Of a stretch of DNA of 64,000 nucleotides, positions 59,183 to 64,000 are shown piece by piece; position 1 is the stretch's first letter; each line of letters begins with the position of its first letter. Location: positions 1,364,001 through 1,428,000 of the forward strand of contig OX595987.1 in the NCBI GenBank assembly GCA_951394045.1, in the 5' to 3' direction. The notes below the pieces were generated by a model that worked only from the letters and a program-made list of their open reading frames with translations, was not told where the DNA came from and did not search any database. This DNA comes from Nitzschia sp. DOCU1. Its lineage: Eukaryota > Bacillariophyta > Bacillariophyceae > Bacillariales > Bacillariaceae. A program made the translations under genes and the position numbers.

Positions 59183-61123
59183 ATGTTCTTCAGCCGCGCG
59201 ACCATCAATGCAATGGGACGGAGGAAAACGTTGGCAGAGGCCCAAGAAAGCAGTGAAGAGTCGGGTACTGGACTACGAAGGTCCCTGACTGCGGTTGACT
59301 TGATATTGTTCGGGGTTGGATCATCGGTGGGGGCAGGGATCTTTGTGTTGGTCGGCCTCGGCGACAAAATTGCTGGGCCTGCTATATGTTTGAGCTTTCT
59401 TGGATGCGGGATGAGTTGCGTGTTGACATCGCTGGCCTACAGTGAATTCGCCAGCAGGATTCCAGTGGCAGGCTCTGCTTTTACCTATGTTTACGTCGCC
59501 TTTGGAGAATTCTTCGCCTGGATTGTTGGATTCTTTTTGATTCTAGGCTACGGCTTCACGGCAAGCGTCACTGCTCGCGCATGGGGAGACTATCTTGGAG
59601 AATTCCTTGCACGGGTGTTTCCCAGTCATGCTTGGATATTGAAACTATTGACAGAGTTTCCTCTCTTTGGGCCTACAATCCATTATACATGCTCACCACT
59701 TTCGATCATCATTATCGGGGGCAGCACCGCTGTGCTTCTTCGTGGTGCAAAAGATTCGGCGCTGCTTAACAACGTAATAACAGGCGCCAATCTGCTCAAT
59801 CTACTTCTGGTTATTGTTGCCGGTTTAGCATCAGATTCTATCGATGTTGAGAATATGAAGCCGTTTGCTCCAAACGGCCTGCCTGGGATTCTTCAAGGCG
59901 CCGGGTAAGTGAATTCCCAACAGTTCGTGTATTGCTCCAGCACCCCTGGTTCTCACGTCGTATGTAGTCTTGTTTTCTTTGCATACATTGGGTTCGATCA
60001 AGTAGCTTCGTTATCAGAGGAAGTTGTGCGACCTGAGATCAACATGCCCATTGGCATCGTCGGCAGCCTGGTGGTCTCCGCACTCATTTACGTCTTTGTT
60101 TCGTTGGCAGTGGTAGGGATGGCTTCTTTTAGGTTTCTTGGTGAGACGGTACCAATTGTCAACGCGCTGGTGGTGAACGCCTGTTGCAATCACATGGAGC
60201 AACTTGAGGCGCTATCTATCGAACAATGCTTTGGTGGGTGTGAGAGTTATAGACGACCGGCTCTGCTCGTGGTTGCACGCATTGTTTCAGGAGGTGCCAT
60301 TTTTGGACTATCAGCGGCTTGTTTCACTAGCTTGATGGGGCAACCAAGGATTTTTATGCGAATGGCACAGGACGGTCTTTGGTTTCCGATGTTTGCAGAG
60401 ATCGATGACAATCAAGTCCCAAGCACTGGCATCAAAGTGACAGGGGCTGCTTGCGCATTTCTTGCGTGCTTCGTTCCGTTGGAAGCGTTGGCCACTCTGA
60501 TATCACTGGGAACTCTCATGGTATTCACTTTTGTTGATGCTGGTGTCATTCTTCTGAGATTACGCAACGTGTCTGAAGAGGCTATTCTAGCAGCTCCCAA
60601 CCCGCAAATAAAAGAGGATTCGAAACGTTCAACGTCGGCTGTCTACGAACGTGTGGTGTCTCTTTTGGTCGCCTTTTTCCTACTTACGTTGGCGGCATCG
60701 ATCGTCTTGCGAACATCTGGAGGAAAGATTTTGGTTGTCCTGTTAGTCCTCGCCGCATGCCTTTGTGGGTGGTCGATCGCCTTGCTCCCACCGACCTGGA
60801 CACCGAGTGAGCCGAGGGTGCATGGGCACACAGTCAGCTTCAACTGCCCATTGGTTCCATTAGTACCACTGGGAGGAGTGGCATTCAATACCTTCATGAT
60901 GGGCTCACTCCCTTTGACGTCGTGGCTTCTATGTGGGGTGTGGCTCGGGCTGGGAGTTTCTATATATTTCAGTTACGGCATCTATCATTCCACACTGGGC
61001 AAGAAGTCTCGATATAACGACACAATGCCGCTCATTGGTATAGGAGCAGATTTTGACGGGGACGGATATGACAGCACGATGAATATCAGCGTAAGAGAAG
61101 TATCTCGTCAACTATTGCAATGA
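59183..61123 (+). CDS. Cationic amino-acid transporter (APC superfamily, CAT type)
   Basis: Exons 59183-59904 and 59968-61123 join across a 63-bp GT-AG intron that restores LQGAGLVFFAYIGFDQVASL; 625 residues from the first ATG (59183), or 615 from a second at 59213. The N-terminus leads into SLTAVDLILFGVGSSVGAGI, the substrate-binding helix 1 signature of the family. About 12-14 membrane segments follow, including the conserved GSAFTYVYVAFGEFFAWIVG and FFAYIGFDQVASLSEEVVRP. CAT proteins carry lysine, arginine or related amino acids at the plasma membrane or vacuole. Specificity cannot be read from sequence. A short hydrophilic tail ends the protein. Confidence 0.88.
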
Positions 61124-61317
61124 GGTATGTCTCTCTGATTCTACTCGTCCCTTATTTCCAATCAAGCTTACGAGAGGAGCGCCAGAGCCAGGGTGGGACT
61201 TTCATACTTGATGACACTACACAATCAACGCAGGCACAAACCTGGATCTAAGTTATAGCAATGCTATTCAGAAATTTCTTGCTGACAAAACAAAAACCTT
61301 CCTTCACACGAACATTA

Positions 61318-62625
61318 TTAAGTTAGGAAGACCCGGAAGCTGCTCTCCGACTGGTGTCGACAAATAGGACAGCATCCCGTTTCTTCCATGGACTTGTGGC
61401 TGCACGCTGCACATGCGCACAAATGCCCGCAAGGTACGAAAACATGGGTCTTGGGTCTTGTGAAGCACACTTCACACTTTCCAAGGCTGAGTTGCTTGGG
61501 CGGGCGGGAGGTGCTTACCTCGGTCTTCATCGAGAATTGCGGAAGGGAGACCGTGACGGTGGTACCCCCCAAGGCTCTTGAAATCGGCGCGGGGTCCCTT
61601 CCAGTGGACGACGTAGATCGATGCTGGGCTCGATCCGTTGTAGAAACAGAGGAAGAAGTACGCTTTTCAAGAAGCTGTTTCTTCTTGCCTTCCATCGAGC
61701 TTAGATTCTCCGCAATGGAAGTATAACACTGCACCATATCTTTAATATTGGCTCGTTCCTTTTCGACAGATGCACCTTCAGATCGCAATGATGACTCGAT
61801 AGAGCTGATCGAGCCTTCAGAAGTCCCATCCTCTTCTTCGTCAGGATCATCCTCGTCGTGATCCCAGCCAAGAAAGATTTGCTGTTGATCTTTCATGCCC
61901 TCGATGACTTCGGCATACAATTTGTCGTTCTTTGGATTGTCTGCGCTGTTAAAGTGCCACGCTTCGACTTCCGCGACATCCGTTTCCCAGCCCGGATAGG
62001 TCAGATTTAGTTTGTCAAGTATTTTAAGCCTCCAGTGGGATCGATCGCCCTCATGGACGCGTTGCCTTTGTCGTAGCCGATGCAGGGCGTTGGCGAAGCT
62101 CCTGGCAGGCGTATCGCAGTGTGCTGTGACTGCAGCCTGGTAGTCGTCTTCCCAACCGGGATACGTCAGATCTAGGGCATCAAGATCTTGGATGTTTGGG
62201 TGAGAGCGATCACCAACAAAGAGTCTCTCCTTATTTCGTAGACCTTCAAGTTTGTCTTGGAAAATCATGTCGGTTTCGTCGTCTGAAGGGTGTTGCAAAT
62301 GCCATCGTTCGACGTCTTGCTTGTCGAATTCATTGCCTGGATAAGAAATCTCCAGGGCGGCCAATGCATTCAACCGCGTGAACGCCTTGTAGTCGTCGTA
62401 GACTCTTTGTTTGTCTTTTAGTTTGCGAAACGCTTTCAAAAAGTTCACTTCCGATCCTGCATGAAAGGATTCCGTAGCAGCGTTGACATCCTTTTCCCAT
62501 CCTGGATAGCGTAGATCAAGGCCGTGCAGCTCCTCGAGATACTTCTCTGGGAGAGGCGAGAAACACTCCTCTTGTTGTCGGCTCTGAGCCGACTTATACC
62601 GCATCGTTTCAACTTTGGCTACCAT
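61318..62625 (-). CDS. YPGWE-repeat protein with C-terminal RING finger
   Basis: 435 residues, one exon. The N-terminal ~240 residues contain four ~50-residue repeats, each with an L-x-L-x-YPG[WN]E core (GLDLRYPGWEKDV, ALEISYPGNEFDK, ALDLTYPGWEDDY, KLNLTYPGWETDV) and a closing charged helix ending QRVxxxDRSH-like. A low-complexity acidic/serine region follows. The C-terminus is a C3HC4 RING: CEVC, CGHLCACAAC, CPIC (about 385-425), like the RINGs of IAP and MUL1-type E3 ligases. A ubiquitin-ligase role with the repeats binding substrate is inference. I recall the repeat from diatom genomes only, without a search. Confidence 0.82.
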   Translation of the reverse strand: MVAKVETMRYKSAQSRQQEECFSPLPEKYLEELHGLDLRYPGWEKDVNAATESFHAGSEVNFLKAFRKLKDKQRVYDDYKAFTRLNALAALEISYPGNEFDKQDVERWHLQHPSDDETDMIFQDKLEGLRNKERLFVGDRSHPNIQDLDALDLTYPGWEDDYQAAVTAHCDTPARSFANALHRLRQRQRVHEGDRSHWRLKILDKLNLTYPGWETDVAEVEAWHFNSADNPKNDKLYAEVIEGMKDQQQIFLGWDHDEDDPDEEEDGTSEGSISSIESSLRSEGASVEKERANIKDMVQCYTSIAENLSSMEGKKKQLLEKRTSSSVSTTDRAQHRSTSSTGRDPAPISRALGGTTVTVSLPQFSMKTEVSTSRPPKQLSLGKCEVCFTRPKTHVFVPCGHLCACAACSHKSMEETGCCPICRHQSESSFRVFLT

Positions 62626-63207
62626 TTTGGAGGATATGGAAATGCAGGACGAAGGATTTCCTTTTGTCCTTTCTGCGAATTTTGCAGAGCTGCGTCGTCA
62701 AAGAGTTGCAATTTGTGAGGGAAATATCCAGGAGCTGACTACTGCCAATCGGCGACCTCAACGGATTCATTTCTTCTAAATAAGAGTGATGGGGTTTCCG
62801 TTGATTCCGGGTCAGTATGGTATTTAAGACAAGTTCATGCCTCAACGGAATCGCTTTTGCTATGTAATTAAGACAAAATGGGAGTTGTGACTCTGCATTT
62901 GAAGGTGAATCTAACGTGCAGATAACGGGCATCGGTTGGCTCAAATGGGAACCGTGACGTGTGCCATGGGCAGGCGAACGCACTGCTGACGAAGGCGAAG
63001 GCAGCCGCCCCGGGCACCAATTCCAATCCCCTTGTTCCGATCGATGGATGGAAATGAAATCAAGGCGGGAAAAGAGTTTCTCGTGCTACGACCAAGTCGT
63101 CGTCTCGTCTTTCCCCACTCTGTCCCAACGACACACACCAATGCAGTGATCTGCAACCGAGAGTGTCACAATTTAAAAACAGCATTTGGCCTCACTATTC
63201 CACCGCA
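62626..63207. other. Intergenic between divergent genes
   Basis: 580 bp between the RING gene and the SPX-GDPD gene. Nothing recognisable; promoters expected. Confidence 0.55.
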
Positions 63208-64000
63208 ATGGTGAAATTCGGTGGGCACGTCGAGGCTTTTCGAGAAGGTGACAACCGTGGCACTGATCTTTACTTGGTGCCCTACAACGAAATTAAAGCT
63301 TTAATCTTCCAAGACAATCCGACAGCCAATTTTGTTGCAGCCTGGGAGGAAGCGCTGAAGGCTTCGGAAGACGATTACCGAAGAGCACGAAAAGACCTAT
63401 GGGATCACATTTTCAACGTTGTGGCCGAGCGAGACTTCCAAAACCTTCGCGGTGCACACCCAGGGAATGCCTTGCAGTATTACGTCGACAACATGCACCC
63501 CGACAAGGTTCAGGAAACCTTGACGCGGATGGACCAGCTCCATCGAACAGCATCAATCAATACCGAAGCTTTGCGGAAACTTGTAAAGAAGCACGACAAG
63601 CACATTCAAGGCGATAGTCTCTCCCTGAAGCTTTTGCCAGTTTTGTACACATCTTCGCTTTACTCCTCTCAAAATATGCTTCAGGATGGAATCGGACTGG
63701 TCCGAGGCCTTTTAGATGAAGTCAAAATGTCAACGATCAACCCCATGATACGACACGACAGCGAGGCGCAACATCGACGGTTGGTGGAGGTTCGGATGGA
63801 CGAGTTAGACTGGCTCAAGCGGCTAGTAAAATCCATTCCGGAAGAGGAGCTGCTGACTCGTCTTGTCGCACACCGAGGTTTTCATCATATTTCCGACCGC
63901 AACGACAAACGTCCGATTGAGAATTCTCTAAGTGCATACGAAGTAGCATGGACTTGTGGTATCCACCTGTGCGAATGCGACATTGCACTGACCAAAGATG
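63208..64000 (+). CDS. SPX-GDPD protein, 3' end beyond the window
   Basis: An ATG at 63208 opens a frame with no stop to the window edge (264 codons). The N-terminal ~205 residues resemble an SPX domain: MVKFGGHVEAFREGDNRGTD, then YNEIKALI and the lysine cluster LRKLVKKHDKH, which in SPX domains binds inositol pyrophosphates as phosphate sensors. From about residue 215 a glycerophosphodiester phosphodiesterase domain begins: RLVAHRGFHHI, RPIENSLSAYEVAW and GIHLCECDIALTKD, giving the HRG, EN and ExD metal/catalytic motifs. Such proteins hydrolyse glycerophosphodiesters and release phosphate under phosphorus limitation. The rest of the catalytic domain is outside the window. Confidence 0.88.
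   Translation, partial: MVKFGGHVEAFREGDNRGTDLYLVPYNEIKALIFQDNPTANFVAAWEEALKASEDDYRRARKDLWDHIFNVVAERDFQNLRGAHPGNALQYYVDNMHPDKVQETLTRMDQLHRTASINTEALRKLVKKHDKHIQGDSLSLKLLPVLYTSSLYSSQNMLQDGIGLVRGLLDEVKMSTINPMIRHDSEAQHRRLVEVRMDELDWLKRLVKSIPEEELLTRLVAHRGFHHISDRNDKRPIENSLSAYEVAWTCGIHLCECDIALTKD

Noticed and set aside
1..64000. CRISPR arrays, bacterial operons, rRNA or tRNA genes
   Set aside because: No regularly spaced identical repeats, no Shine-Dalgarno-linked gene strings and no tRNA B-box-like fold noticed by eye. A covariance-model scan would be decisive for tRNAs and snRNAs.

Overview
The window reads as nuclear DNA of a diatom, probably a pennate one. Genes are short and dense on both strands. 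Introns are few, GT-AG, mostly 63-90 bp. Proteins include eukaryotic core machinery (Rpn6, Nop9, E2F, a PRMT, HisRS, a transcriptional cyclin, TPI, two glucose-6-phosphate isomerases). Some N-termini look like the signal-peptide-plus-A/F-cleavage presequences used for diatom plastid import. Several proteins carry domains I associate with diatom genomes: DFD-type kinases, YPGWE repeats with a RING, and a conserved VRYYERI...DNP tail. The taxonomic call is inference; no marker gene was searched.

Layout. 0-5.6 kb: a RING/TPR protein and a Golgi-type glycosyltransferase whose two introns are near-copies of each other. 5.6-8.7 kb: gene-poor, with a G-rich simple repeat, a broken transposon-like reading frame and a 1.2-kb degenerate tandem array. 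8.7-20.4 kb: an unknown protein, a GARP/Myb-type regulator, Nop9, a kinase, a fused FAD oxidoreductase and a second kinase of the same family. 20.6-23.6 kb: a segment bounded by ~245-bp inverted repeats that holds gene fragments, including a kinase C-lobe cut off at the repeat. 24-31 kb: PRMT, an unknown protein, Rpn6 and a third DFD kinase with a frameshift. 31.28-35.78 kb: a piggyBac element bounded by TTAA, carrying a transposase and a second, convergent gene of unknown function. 36.4-43.6 kb: a Tudor-like chromatin protein, E2F and a mitochondrial-type zinc transporter (SLC30A9 family). 43.8-50.4 kb: TPI, HisRS, GPI and a RibD-type reductase. 50.9-64 kb: a lysine-rich nuclear protein, an unknown protein, a cyclin, a divergent second GPI, a cationic amino-acid transporter, a YPGWE/RING protein and the start of an SPX-GDPD protein that runs off the edge.

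The genes do not form operons. TPI and the two GPIs belong to the same central carbon pathway but are independently oriented. The most unusual items are the two-gene piggyBac element, the inverted-repeat segment with truncated genes, the paired introns at 4.5-4.7 kb, and a 468-nt AG-free stretch ahead of an E2F splice acceptor. Exon joins below come from reading frame, splice dinucleotides and family conservation, not from transcripts.
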